From IMG/VR virus record IMGVR_UViG_3300032084_001184, positions 1 to 22,205 of that record: a stretch of DNA of 22,205 nt. One strand, 5' to 3'. The DNA is from a virus. Every line of letters begins with the position of its first letter. The first letter of the stretch is position 1. The position numbers and the translations under genes are program-made. Shown piece by piece: positions 6,330 through 14,675 of the stretch. The notes under the pieces were generated by a model. The model was not told where the DNA came from and made no database searches. It saw nothing but the letters and a program-made list of their open reading frames with translations.

Positions 6330-8379
6330 AGATATAATTGAAATAGAATTTAAAGCAACTGGTGAAAAGCCGTTAGTAAAAGCTATAGAGAAACTTGATA
6401 AGGCTACTAAGTCATTAGTAAAGTCTCAATCTAAATTAGTTACAGAAGGCAAAAAAGTTAAAGAAACTAATGAAAAACTAAGTAGAACAAAAAAGAAACT
6501 CGGAAACAGAACTCGTATACTAGGTGGAACATTTGCTGTATTAAGATCAAAGATGCTCTTATTTAACTTTGCAATGGGCTTAGGTATTAGGCAATTAGGA
6601 AGGTTTGGTTCAGCTAGTGCTAAAGTAGACTCAATGTCTAGAGCATTTAAAACATTGTCTGGTGGTACTGATAGTGCATCTATGGCATTAGGTAAGTTAA
6701 AAAAAGCAACAAATTCTACTATGTCTGAATTTGACTTATTTCAACAAGCAAACAATGCTATGATTTTAGGAGTGACTAAAAACTCTGATGAAATGGCTGA
6801 AATGTTTGATGTTGCTCAAAGATTAGGTAGGGCATTAGGAAGAGATACTGCAAGCTCTGTAGAATCTTTAATTACTGGTATAGGTAGACAGTCAAGACTT
6901 ATGTTAGACAATATTGGTATTATCGTTAAAGCAGATGAAGCTTACGAAAGTTATGCTAAAGAAATAGGTACAACAGCAGATAAATTAACTGACGCTCAAA
7001 AAAAACAAGCATTTCTTGAAGCTACTATGGAATCAGCTAGAGCAAAAGTTACAACATTAGGCGATGAGGTACTAACTGTACAGGATTCGTATGATCAACT
7101 ATCTACTGCTAGTTCTAATTTAGCAAGTGCTACTGGGTCATTTTTACAACCAGCTATTGGATTTTTAGCAACATCTTTTACATCAATAGCAAAAAGTGCA
7201 ACTAATTATTTAAATACATTAACTAATTCAAGAAAAATTATATCTGAAGTTACAAATTTAGAAGAAAAAGAAGAAGGAATATTAGCAAAAATAGCAGTAA
7301 ATAAAAATACAATAAGAGGTTTAGATGGATTTTTTGTATCTAGTACGAGCAAAAGAAATACATTGCAAGCTGAAAATTTAGAATTAGAAACTGATCTTTT
7401 AGAAGTTAGAGGAGAAATAGTTGAACAAAGAATAAAAGGATTTAAATTAGAAAAAGAAAAACTTAAATTAGACAAAGAAGCTAAAGATGAATTAGCAGAA
7501 AAAAATAAAAAAGAAAAAGAAGCAATTGAATTAGCAAAACAAAAAATAGAACAGGCAAAAGCAGAAGCTGAAGCCCATAAATTAAATTTTGAAGCTATAC
7601 GAGAAATTGAAAATGCTAAAAGAACAATTTATGAAGATAATTTAAACTTTCAATTATTGTCAATTGATCTTCAAGCTGATAAATTTAGAGAAATGAAGTT
7701 AAATGAAATAGATATAACTAATTTTGTAGAAGAAAGCAAAAAAGATGCTGTAATATCTAATCTTGAGGAAACAAGTGTATTATACAAAGGAGCATCAGCC
7801 ACTTATGATCAATTTATACAGAGCCTTGTTGATTTGGAAATGACAGGAAAAGATCGTAGAGAAAAAATATGGTCAGCTACAAGATCATCATTTATAGTAT
7901 TTTTAGGAGGACTAATAAAGGATAAAATAAAACAATTAATAGCAGAAAAATTAATAGCTACTTCAGCTCAAGCAAGTTCAGTGGCAAGTGCTAAAGCTAC
8001 TGGATTAGCAATTGCTCAAGCGTATGCTGTTCCAGCTTCTTTGGCATCAACTGCTTCATTTGGAGGTGCTTCTGTTGCTGGTACGGCTGGAATAACAGCA
8101 AGTATTTTAGCTACAAAAGCATTAGCTACATTTGAAGATGGTGGCTTAGTAGGTGGTCGTAGACATTCACAAGGAGGTACAATGATTGAAGCAGAAAGAG
8201 GTGAATTTGTGATGTCAAGAAGTGCTGTACAGTCTATAGGTGTAGAAACATTAAATCAAATGAATCAAGGTGGTGGTGGAGGAATTACGCTCAACATATC
8301 TGCCCCATTAGTAGATGAAACAATAGTAGATACAATTATACCAGCAATACAAAAAGCACAAAGGATGAACTTAGCATAA
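6322..8379 (+). CDS. Tail tape measure protein
   Basis: A 685-residue protein: basic helical N-terminus, hydrophobic segment at about 68-95, Ser/Thr/Ala-rich helical middle, a long Glu/Lys coiled coil (about 370-440), a hydrophobic Ala/Gly stretch (about 565-600), and the C-terminal signature FEDGGLVGGRRHSQGGTMIE followed by AERGEFVMSRSAV (604-633). That GG..GG..H..GG....A..GEFV pattern is typical of siphovirus tape measures. It sets tail length and is threaded through the tube by the chaperones encoded just upstream. At about 0.15 nm per residue a tail near 100 nm would be expected (inference). Start overlaps the chaperone frame by eight bases. Confidence 0.9.
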   Translation: MAKDIIEIEFKATGEKPLVKAIEKLDKATKSLVKSQSKLVTEGKKVKETNEKLSRTKKKLGNRTRILGGTFAVLRSKMLLFNFAMGLGIRQLGRFGSASAKVDSMSRAFKTLSGGTDSASMALGKLKKATNSTMSEFDLFQQANNAMILGVTKNSDEMAEMFDVAQRLGRALGRDTASSVESLITGIGRQSRLMLDNIGIIVKADEAYESYAKEIGTTADKLTDAQKKQAFLEATMESARAKVTTLGDEVLTVQDSYDQLSTASSNLASATGSFLQPAIGFLATSFTSIAKSATNYLNTLTNSRKIISEVTNLEEKEEGILAKIAVNKNTIRGLDGFFVSSTSKRNTLQAENLELETDLLEVRGEIVEQRIKGFKLEKEKLKLDKEAKDELAEKNKKEKEAIELAKQKIEQAKAEAEAHKLNFEAIREIENAKRTIYEDNLNFQLLSIDLQADKFREMKLNEIDITNFVEESKKDAVISNLEETSVLYKGASATYDQFIQSLVDLEMTGKDRREKIWSATRSSFIVFLGGLIKDKIKQLIAEKLIATSAQASSVASAKATGLAIAQAYAVPASLASTASFGGASVAGTAGITASILATKALATFEDGGLVGGRRHSQGGTMIEAERGEFVMSRSAVQSIGVETLNQMNQGGGGGITLNISAPLVDETIVDTIIPAIQKAQRMNLA

Positions 8380-10514
8380 TGGCATTTGGTACAGAAATAC
8401 AATCAGCTAGTATAAATGAAAATTGGTTATTTGAAATAGACGGCACAAGTAGTTTAACTCTTAGATTTGCTTTTGCAGATTGTTCGGTATCTGGTAATTT
8501 CTATCATGGAGTTATCTTAAATAACCCATCTATTAGAGAGTCAATTAATTTAAAAGATTCTACAGCTAAAACATCTAATGTGTCAATAGATATTCCAGAC
8601 TTTCAGTATAAAGACACTTTAATTAGTGAAGTTCTTTATGGTGGTTCTTCTTATTTTATTAATAGAATAGTAACTGTTAAATCTATGGTTAATAATGCTA
8701 CTCCTGTTGTAATAGGATATTTTAGATTAATAAATATATCAAGAACAATTGATACGATTTCTTTAGAAATGGCAACACATAGACCATGGGACTCTGTAGA
8801 CCATCCTCCTAATAAAACAGCAAGAAACAATTATGTTCCAGTAGCTTATGGTAATTTTGTTAAAAATCCAAATACAACTTATGCTTCTCCTCAATTTGAG
8901 ACAGACTTAGATGGATCATTATACTATCCATGCCCTTATGAACAAAGTAGTGCAGGAAGGCAGGAATTTAATGTTGCTATTATAGATAGAGACACTAATG
9001 CAGAATTAGCTTTTTATGACAAAGGTTTAGATATTTTTATTCCATTTACTACTCCTTTATCAAATACATTTGCTAGGTTATCTGAAAATTTTGTTTCTAC
9101 ATGTGAGAAATACTTTAGACGTGGTTTTGCATATAGGGCAGATGGGCATACTGATTATCACAGTGTTTGGGCAGATGAAACCAATGCATATGATACCAAT
9201 ACAGCTACATTTTCTAGATACGATGTGACGGCTGATTTAACTAATGATAATGGTGGTACTGAAAGTCATTCTAAAGATAATACGGATATAGATTTTACAT
9301 TTCCAAAGCCAGATGGTAAACTAAATAATGCAGTCATTAAAATAGAATTAAAAATTACCACATTACATGGATCAAATTTTGCATCTGGAAGCGATGATTT
9401 TAATTTAAGAGTTTATGTGGATTGGGATGGTGGAACAAATTATGGAGATGCTTTATTTCATACGACAGATAATTTAAACGATCATGCAGTTACCTTATCA
9501 AAAACATTCACCATAGACGATGATGCTAGTTTTCCAGATACTGTTAAACTAGCTATACAATGGAACGCAACAGATGATGCGGACTTTGGTGATCCTAGTA
9601 GTCAATGGGATCAACAAGTAAGAGTTGATATAAAAGATGTAAATGTAACTGCTGAAGTGATAACAGAAGAAGCAGATATAGAATTTGCCTATGTAGGAAC
9701 AGATGGATTACCAGCTACAGGCTGGAATAGTGGAAATGACATTACAGAAATACATGAAGCACATAGGGATATACTATACAGATTTGCAGACATGACTGTG
9801 ACTTCTGGAAGTGTTGATGGATGGAGCAGTTTAAATAGTACAAAAGATTGGTTAATTAGATATTGGAACTATGATTTAATATCCTTACAAGAAGTTTTAG
9901 AAAAATTACAATATGAGGGTGGATTTATATTTAGATTCAAGCAAGGTAGTACTGCTAACCCTCAATATATTTACATTAAAGATAGTTATAGTAGCTCTGA
10001 TATAGATTATAGGCTAACTAAACACGATATAAGTTCTACTACATTTAGCATTACTCCTTTAACTGATTTAGTGACAAGAATGAATATTAACTATCGTAAG
10101 CATCCTGCTGGTAAAAGGTACGGCTTAAAGAAAACAGCATCTTCTACAACAGCAAGAACTAATTACAATATTAATTCAAAAGAAAATGTATTAGATATAA
10201 ATCTAGATGCTTATATAAATCCAGTCATAACAGAATATGATGGAAGCACACTTGTTGAAAATGCCAATCCTAATGACAATTTTTTTGCTTATTATTATAA
10301 TATTATTGGAGTGCCTAGGATAGAAATTAGTGGCAATATAGTAAATGCTAAATTTTACAATATAGATGTAGGGGATTTAGTAGATTTTTCTAATATGTAC
10401 CCTGAAAAAATATTCAATGAAGCCTATACAAATAAAGTTTTTATGGTAACATCTATTCAAAGGCAAGTAGGAGTCTTAAAATTTAAAGCAAGAGAAATAG
10501 GCGTAATCAGTTAA
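8379..10514 (+). CDS. Large tail protein, probable tail-tip/hub component
   Basis: A 711-residue beta-rich protein starting in TAATG overlap with the tape measure gene. The N-terminal part (about 1-150: RESINLKDSTAKTSNVSIDI, YGGSSYFINRIVTVKS, VVIGYFRLINISRT) resembles distal-tail or hub proteins that attach to the tube. A central block (about 280-425) looks like an inserted beta-sandwich with acidic residues (DLTNDNGGTESHSKDNTDID ... FGDPSSQWDQQVRVDIKDVN), possibly carbohydrate-binding. The C-terminal part (about 430-711) returns to a hub-like pattern (DVGDLVDFSNMYPEKIFNEA...). Its position after the tape measure supports a baseplate role. The precise subunit is not assigned. Confidence 0.65.
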   Translation: MAFGTEIQSASINENWLFEIDGTSSLTLRFAFADCSVSGNFYHGVILNNPSIRESINLKDSTAKTSNVSIDIPDFQYKDTLISEVLYGGSSYFINRIVTVKSMVNNATPVVIGYFRLINISRTIDTISLEMATHRPWDSVDHPPNKTARNNYVPVAYGNFVKNPNTTYASPQFETDLDGSLYYPCPYEQSSAGRQEFNVAIIDRDTNAELAFYDKGLDIFIPFTTPLSNTFARLSENFVSTCEKYFRRGFAYRADGHTDYHSVWADETNAYDTNTATFSRYDVTADLTNDNGGTESHSKDNTDIDFTFPKPDGKLNNAVIKIELKITTLHGSNFASGSDDFNLRVYVDWDGGTNYGDALFHTTDNLNDHAVTLSKTFTIDDDASFPDTVKLAIQWNATDDADFGDPSSQWDQQVRVDIKDVNVTAEVITEEADIEFAYVGTDGLPATGWNSGNDITEIHEAHRDILYRFADMTVTSGSVDGWSSLNSTKDWLIRYWNYDLISLQEVLEKLQYEGGFIFRFKQGSTANPQYIYIKDSYSSSDIDYRLTKHDISSTTFSITPLTDLVTRMNINYRKHPAGKRYGLKKTASSTTARTNYNINSKENVLDINLDAYINPVITEYDGSTLVENANPNDNFFAYYYNIIGVPRIEISGNIVNAKFYNIDVGDLVDFSNMYPEKIFNEAYTNKVFMVTSIQRQVGVLKFKAREIGVIS

Positions 10515-10537
10515 ATTTACAAAATTAAAGGAATAAA

Positions 10538-11623
10538 ATGAATTATAATAGATTTGGAACACCAAGAGCATATATAGATACAATTAACTATGATATTACT
10601 ACAGGATGGAGGGATTTAGACGATATAGTTACAATTCAAAATGATAATTCTACAGCAGTTGTTTTTGATAACGGAACATCTGAAGGAGATATGTTTGACT
10701 TAAAACCTTCTAATTATGCTCAGATTGCTAACACAAATCAAAGTTTTTATATTCAATTTGATACAGGGACAATAAATACTACTATAGCAGAGTCTAATTA
10801 TATTGCTATTTTAAATCATAACTTTAAATCAGCAGATGCTGTGTTTAAGGTTGCCTATTCTTCGACTGCCGATTTCTCTTCTAATGTAACTACGATTACC
10901 ACAACAGCAGGAACAGGGGCAGGGCAACATCAAAAGGTTGTGAATTGTGGAGCTAATATGGGTGGTGGAAATGCTGATTTTCTTGAGCTAGAAAAAAATG
11001 GATGGACTTTACTTACTTGGACAACTCAAGAAACACATAATAGATATATAAGGCTTACAATAAAGGATTCTGATGGTGCAAGTGTTAATTTTGCCACAGA
11101 TGTTTTCATAGGAAGTATAATGATAGGAGAATACATCGACTTTCCACAAACTCCTGAGTTAGATATAAAAACTTCTATAGATTATGGAGGTTTGATTTCC
11201 AAAGAATCATTAGGTGGTAATACTTACACCAGTTCAACTCATTTAGGGCAACCGACTTGGGCTATTACTACTCCTTGGAATTTAAGCACCACTTCAAATC
11301 AGCAAACTTATTCTTTTTTACAAAGACATGGAAGGACTAATCACTCTATAAACTTTAAGTATTTAGCAGACACAGATGTATTTAGTGCTACAGCAGGATT
11401 AGAAAGTACAACTGGGGCAAACTGGCATGATTCAGGGAGTTTACATAATTCTTTTTATAATAAAGTAATTGGGAGCAGATTACCTTTTCTATTTGCTATA
11501 GATGGAGATTCTAGTCATATATCTGATTACGGAATGTTTAGACTTGCAAAAAATGATTTTTCCGTTACTCAAGTAGCTAATCAAGTATATGACCTTAGTC
11601 TCAATTTAACTGAGACTTGGTAA
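10538..11623 (+). CDS. Minor tail protein, possible receptor-binding component
   Basis: A 361-residue beta-rich, Asn/Ser/Thr-rich protein with an AAAGGA ribosome binding site eight bases before ATG 10538. It is the last gene of the rightward block. The first ~200 residues (FYIQFDTGTINTTIAESNYI, NRYIRLTIKDSDGASVNFA, IGSIMIGEYIDF) have the strand order of a galactose-binding-like jelly roll. The C-terminal half (210-361) is a second beta domain. By position it is a tail-tip or fibre-related protein, but no catalytic motif or collagen-like repeat is present. Its last 18 bases overlap the convergent NinB-like gene. Confidence 0.6.
   Translation: MNYNRFGTPRAYIDTINYDITTGWRDLDDIVTIQNDNSTAVVFDNGTSEGDMFDLKPSNYAQIANTNQSFYIQFDTGTINTTIAESNYIAILNHNFKSADAVFKVAYSSTADFSSNVTTITTTAGTGAGQHQKVVNCGANMGGGNADFLELEKNGWTLLTWTTQETHNRYIRLTIKDSDGASVNFATDVFIGSIMIGEYIDFPQTPELDIKTSIDYGGLISKESLGGNTYTSSTHLGQPTWAITTPWNLSTTSNQQTYSFLQRHGRTNHSINFKYLADTDVFSATAGLESTTGANWHDSGSLHNSFYNKVIGSRLPFLFAIDGDSSHISDYGMFRLAKNDFSVTQVANQVYDLSLNLTETW
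11597..11617. terminator. Hairpin at the convergent gene junction, possible bidirectional terminator
   Basis: A perfect 7-bp inverted repeat, AGTCTCA (11597-11603) and TGAGACT (11611-11617), with a 7-base loop. It lies exactly where the rightward tail gene and the leftward NinB-like gene end and overlap. There is no T-run on either side, so it is a weak intrinsic terminator at best. It is the only dyad I see at the meeting point of the two transcription units. Confidence 0.3.
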
Positions 11624-11968
11624 AGATTTAGGGTCAGGTATAACAATGCCCAAGTCAATAGCAGACCATCTTATAATCTGTTCTATTAACTTGGCAAATT
11701 CTTTTGTTGTGAGTGTCTTTGTACTCTCCACCTCGAAGTGATTCTTTAGTGTTGAGTGCATTTCCTGTTCAGTATAACCTAGATCATCGGCAAGTATATT
11801 AACGATCTTCCAATAATAGTTATTTTGCTGAGAGGAACGAACCCCTGTTTCTTTCAACTCTATATAATAATCCCCACTTAACTTGGCAATCGTATTATTA
11901 AACTCTTCTTTATTCTGAAGAGTCATCTTGCCATCTTTAATTAAGCAGGGGAATCGCAATTTGGACAT
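11606..11968 (-). CDS. NinB-like phage recombination-associated protein
   Basis: A 120-residue protein. The central segment YYIELKETGVRSSQQNNYYW (33-52) followed by KIVNILADDLGY matches the layout of lambda NinB (strand, then R-S-x-x-QN-x-x-x-W helix). TKTLTTKEFAKLIEQIIRWS, then AIDLGIVIPDP, corresponds to the C-terminal helix block. NinB proteins are recombination mediators that bind ssDNA. Last gene of the leftward block; overlaps its upstream neighbour by 28 bases and the convergent tail gene by 18. Confidence 0.6.
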   Translation of the reverse strand: MSKLRFPCLIKDGKMTLQNKEEFNNTIAKLSGDYYIELKETGVRSSQQNNYYWKIVNILADDLGYTEQEMHSTLKNHFEVESTKTLTTKEFAKLIEQIIRWSAIDLGIVIPDPKSLPSLS

Positions 11969-12186
11969 ACTTTAGCATCCCATAGTTTAACATCTGAGGA
12001 ACTCCATACTTCGCCCTCATACCAGTTCCATTTCTTCCTACATTCAGGACACCACCACAAATTCTCATCCGCCCTAATCTCATCTGTTTTATGATTCTCT
12101 CTTGACTTCTTTTCTACTATTTCATTATCAAGGGCATCAATAACCCATTGAATAGAATCATACTTTCTCGTTCCGTCTTTCTTCAA
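11941..12186 (-). CDS. Zinc-ribbon protein, 81 residues
   Basis: The C-terminal half contains CPEC (about residues 46-49) and CPNC (about 74-77), the two knuckles of a zinc ribbon, separated by Trp/Lys-rich sequence. The N-terminal half is charged and helical (WVIDALDNEIVEKKSRE). No enzymatic domain. It overlaps the genes on both sides (28 and 29 bases). Probably nucleic-acid or protein binding; function unknown. Confidence 0.65.
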   Translation of the reverse strand: MKKDGTRKYDSIQWVIDALDNEIVEKKSRENHKTDEIRADENLWWCPECRKKWNWYEGEVWSSSDVKLWDAKVCPNCDSPA

Positions 12187-12478
12187 TTATACCACCTAAT
12201 AATAATAAATAATTCCTTGCATCATGTATTCTACCTATAATATCTTCATCACTTGATTCCCTGCCATACAATACATAGTTACGAATAGAGTCCATGTGCT
12301 TTAATAGATATACAAGAGCAACAGTTTCAGCATTAAGGTTTATTCTTTCTCCAATACTTTTAAAGTTTTTAAACTTGTCATTATTAGATACAGTATACTC
12401 TTTACCTTTCTCAAGCATAATTTTATTCTCTTGAAACTGCATTGTTCCTGCCCATTCGATAAAGTCCTTAACTGTCAT
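12158..12478 (-). CDS. DUF1599-like (nucleotide modification associated domain 1) protein
   Basis: The ATG at 12478 is chosen because GGAG lies seven bases upstream; the frame is open further to 12502 but without a ribosome binding site. The 106-residue product reads MTVKDFIEWAG..., then EKGKEYTVSNNDKFKNFKSI, a pattern of K.-.Y, N-D-+-F/N-F typical of DUF1599-like phage proteins, and later a KHMDSIRNYV helix, a D-rich segment and DARNYLLLLGGIIEE. The family is associated with phage nucleotide modification and resembles all-alpha NTP pyrophosphatases. Enzymatic activity here is unproven. Confidence 0.55.
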   Translation of the reverse strand: MTVKDFIEWAGTMQFQENKIMLEKGKEYTVSNNDKFKNFKSIGERINLNAETVALVYLLKHMDSIRNYVLYGRESSDEDIIGRIHDARNYLLLLGGIIEERRNEKV

Positions 12479-12614
12479 ATCTATACTCCAAAACTCTATC
12501 AATAAGTTTTGTTAATATATAAGCAAGGACTCCAAGAGATGCAACCCAAAAGAATACACCAAGACCTAATATAAGAATATTTGCTACCCATCCTGCAATA
12601 TCAAACATAATCAT
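12468..12614 (-). CDS. Small membrane protein, 48 residues
   Basis: Read from ATG 12614, overlapping the preceding stop (TAATG), with GGGAG eight bases upstream. The product (MIMFDIAGWVANILILGLG..., then VFFWVASLGVLAYILTKLID and RVLEYRYDS) is mostly one or two hydrophobic helices with a short charged tail. A small inner-membrane protein inside the early operon; no known family. Its 3' end overlaps the DUF1599-like gene by 11 bases. Confidence 0.6.
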   Translation of the reverse strand: MIMFDIAGWVANILILGLGVFFWVASLGVLAYILTKLIDRVLEYRYDS

Positions 12615-12802
12615 TATTCATTCTCCCAATCTTCTACTTTTCTTATAGTAATAGTATAGGCAGTATTTTTATCCTTATTATACATTTTCTTAGGTATTAA
12701 TTCCATTTTCTCATTAACTTTCCACCCAAGGTCTCTCCATACTTTATGAGGGAGGTTAATCATCATGTCATTAGCACCTCTTAATAAAAATGACTTTTTC
12801 AT
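12614..12802 (-). CDS. Small protein with SpoVT/AbrB-like segment (tentative)
   Basis: A 62-residue basic protein. Residues 16-36 (NLPHKVWRDLGWKVNEKMEL) resemble the LP..V...LGW..-D..EL strand-helix pattern of swapped-hairpin AbrB-type DNA-binding domains, but only part of the domain is convincing. AGGAGAAATTAAG precedes the ATG, and the start overlaps the upstream stop (ATGA). Alternatively a phage-specific protein of unknown fold. Confidence 0.5.
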   Translation of the reverse strand: MKKSFLLRGANDMMINLPHKVWRDLGWKVNEKMELIPKKMYNKDKNTAYTITIRKVEDWENE

Positions 12803-12930
12803 CTTAATTTCTCCTCTATTTTATTCAACCTTATAGTCATTAAAGTCCATAGCAAAACCCAGAAAAATGTATTTAATAATACATCAAAGGCTTGAGTTTG
12901 CAACGCTTCCCATAGATAGTAGCTAGTCAT
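12799..12930 (-). CDS. Small membrane protein, 43 residues
   Basis: ATG 12930 has AAGGAG six bases upstream and the stop forms ATGA with the next gene. The product (MTSYYLWEALQTQAFDVLLN, then TFFWVLLWTLMTIRLNKIEE and KLR) has one hydrophobic span at about residues 17-32 followed by a charged helix. No family recognised. Second of several tiny single-span proteins in the leftward operon. Confidence 0.55.
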   Translation of the reverse strand: MTSYYLWEALQTQAFDVLLNTFFWVLLWTLMTIRLNKIEEKLR

Positions 12931-12931
12931 A

Positions 12932-13111
12932 TTAACTCCTTGTTATTTTAATTTTCAAATGCCTTATATTACTTCCAAACGCCAACCCAGAAATAGTTTC
13001 ATTTACCACTCTTTTCGCAGTTAGCCAATTAAGGCTCAACTGATTGCGAATATTCTTTCCTACGCTTTGTGCGATAGTCAGACAAGAATAGTATATCACA
13101 TTATAAGGCAT
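12932..13111 (-). CDS. Hypothetical protein, 59 residues
   Basis: ATG 13111 overlaps the upstream stop (TAATG), and the frame ends at TAA just before the ribosome binding site of the next gene. The product (MPYNVIYYSCLTIAQSVGKN...) is basic and without known motifs. Part of the DNA (13021-13080) is about 40% GC by count, higher than its neighbours, hinting at separate origin or RNA structure. Confidence 0.5.
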   Translation of the reverse strand: MPYNVIYYSCLTIAQSVGKNIRNQLSLNWLTAKRVVNETISGLAFGSNIRHLKIKITRS

Positions 13112-13371
13112 TATATCTTTTCTTCCATATCATCCAAGCAAGGTTCACAAACAGATACTTCATCTGATTCACAATGAGAACAAGTGTAACCCTTAGATGT
13201 TTCAATTTCTGTACTTAACTCTACGACTAAATCATTTATATCTCTACTTACAGCAAATAATTGTTTCTTTAAACCTGATCTAGATAAGTCATCTAGTTCC
13301 ATTTCTGTATGTCTCCAAATGTTTGAGACCTTATTTCGTAAGTCTTTTAATCTTTTAATATCTTTTTTCAT
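13111..13371 (-). CDS. Helical protein with C-terminal Cys4 knuckle
   Basis: An 86-residue protein with GGGAG eight bases before the start. Residues 1-58 form a long charged helix or coiled coil (IKRLKDLRNKVSNIW ... DLVVELSTEIE). The C-terminus holds CSHCESDEVSVCEPC (64-78), two CxxC pairs able to bind one zinc. Likely a small DNA- or protein-binding factor; function unknown. Confidence 0.65.
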   Translation of the reverse strand: MKKDIKRLKDLRNKVSNIWRHTEMELDDLSRSGLKKQLFAVSRDINDLVVELSTEIETSKGYTCSHCESDEVSVCEPCLDDMEEKI

Positions 13372-13422
13372 TGTTATTTCTCCCTTTGTCTGTATAGATA
13401 CTACTGCAAATATATGATAAAG

Positions 13423-13779
13423 TCAAAACTTTTTTTTACTTATTTGTTCTAAAAGTCCATCTACATCAAAATCTGAGAATTTAGTCATGCAGTTCTTTCG
13501 TTCTTTTAAATCATCATACCATTGGATGCCACGCTTTTCAATTGCCCATTCCACAAATTCAGCAGGGGTTTTATGGGCAGAGAAAGAGGAGGAGAATACA
13601 TGGCATCCAACACAGAGACAAAAACCATTATCTATATCCCATCGAACTGCTCTAATCGCTCTTGAATAAAAATGATGTGCATTTAACCGATTAGTCTTAT
13701 GGCAGACTTCGCACATCCCATACTCACGAACTTTCTTAGACCAAGCATTGTCGAGTTTTTTAGATAAGGCTTTTTTCAT
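13423..13779 (-). CDS. HNH endonuclease-like protein (NinG-like possibility)
   Basis: A 118-residue protein with the HNH/Zn layout: C23-x-x-C26, L32-N33-A34-H35-H36, D50-N51, C56-x-x-C59-H60, then H69. The HH...N...H core of a beta-beta-alpha metal nuclease and the four structural cysteines are all present. Proteins of this size occur in phage replication-recombination clusters and resemble the HNH part of NinG-type recombination nucleases. It follows the SSB-like gene directly (stop TAA, then ATG with no gap), consistent with a DNA-processing role. A packaging HNH is less likely given this position. Confidence 0.75.
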   Translation of the reverse strand: MKKALSKKLDNAWSKKVREYGMCEVCHKTNRLNAHHFYSRAIRAVRWDIDNGFCLCVGCHVFSSSFSAHKTPAEFVEWAIEKRGIQWYDDLKERKNCMTKFSDFDVDGLLEQISKKKF

Positions 13780-14310
13780 TTAGAAGGGAAAATCTTCTTC
13801 GCTATTACTATCGACCACGATACTCTCAGCATCTACTTTTTGACTACTTGTATTTTCTAGTACATTAAGTAGATGGTTCATATTAGCATCAACCATAATT
13901 AACTGAGCATCTGTCATTATACCTTTAACTTCACCTAACAAATCTACTGCTAATTTTAGGCATACTTGCTTATGAATATCGTGAGTCCTGTTGTCTATAG
14001 AGGCATTAGAACTAGCTTGAGGCGTAGGACTTACTGTGCCTTTACTCTTACCTGAGACTACCTCAACCTTATAGCCAAACTTATTAGGAGCATACTCATC
14101 CCTAATAATAGTCAGTTTTGATCCTATACCCCACGAAGATAACTGCTTATGTAGGTTAGGTGTAGCAAAAAAACTAGCATCCTGTTTATTTTTCTTTACC
14201 CCATAAAGGTAATACTCTCCATAAGTATTAGTACCTATTTTTGGCTCATCGTACATTAACTCGATATTGTGTCGTTCTTCTGAGTTTAGTTTAAACGTAT
14301 TATTTTCCAT
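13780..14310 (-). CDS. SSB-like single-stranded DNA-binding protein
   Basis: A 176-residue protein. The N-terminal half is strand-rich and OB-fold-like (TYGEYYLYGVKKNKQDASFF, then GSKLTIIRDEYAPNKFGYKV), followed by a Ser/Pro linker (about 93-106), a helical region (107-153) and an acidic tail ending EEDFPF. That tip matches the acidic C-terminal peptide ending in PF of bacterial SSBs, which recruits replication and repair partners. The helical segment between linker and tail is not part of a standard SSB. It lies among replication and recombination genes; ssDNA binding is the best reading but is not proven. Confidence 0.6.
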   Translation of the reverse strand: MENNTFKLNSEERHNIELMYDEPKIGTNTYGEYYLYGVKKNKQDASFFATPNLHKQLSSWGIGSKLTIIRDEYAPNKFGYKVEVVSGKSKGTVSPTPQASSNASIDNRTHDIHKQVCLKLAVDLLGEVKGIMTDAQLIMVDANMNHLLNVLENTSSQKVDAESIVVDSNSEEDFPF

Positions 14311-14551
14311 TTATTTCCTCTGTTTTGTTTTTAATAAATTCTTGTGCAATGATGGTAATATCTGTTTCTATATTATCTATATCTCTTGAGGCAGATTCTA
14401 CATATGGATACCTTTCTTTAAAGTATTCCATATAATATTCTATTCCTTCCAGTAGATCAGCAAGACTATACCTTGTGATGGTATATTCTCCTTCGGTATG
14501 TTCGTCATAACCATCCCAACAAATTGTACCCCAGTAGACTTCACGATTCAT
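14300..14551 (-). CDS. Hypothetical protein, 83 residues
   Basis: Acidic, aromatic-rich protein (MNREVYWGTICWDGYDEHTE...). The Tyr/Trp-rich N-terminus is strand-like and the C-terminal half is a charged helix. It overlaps the SSB-like gene by 11 bases and its upstream neighbour by 11. No family recognised. Confidence 0.65.
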   Translation of the reverse strand: MNREVYWGTICWDGYDEHTEGEYTITRYSLADLLEGIEYYMEYFKERYPYVESASRDIDNIETDITIIAQEFIKNKTEEINGK

Positions 14552-14675
14552 CTTTTCTGATTACCTTGCATTGATTACGTTCCAATAAACGTATCACTTG
14601 CTCTTGTATTTTCAGTATGTCCGCTTGGGACATTGACTCTGGAAATTCCACTTTAAACCTACCTTGTGTAAACAT
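14541..14675 (-). CDS. Small helical protein, 44 residues
   Basis: ATG 14675 is preceded by GAGG at spacing six. The product (MFTQGRFKVEFPESMSQADI...) has a short strand then an amphipathic helix LKIQEQVIRLLERNQ. The stop overlaps the next gene. Too short to assign. Confidence 0.55.
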   Translation of the reverse strand: MFTQGRFKVEFPESMSQADILKIQEQVIRLLERNQCKVIRKDES

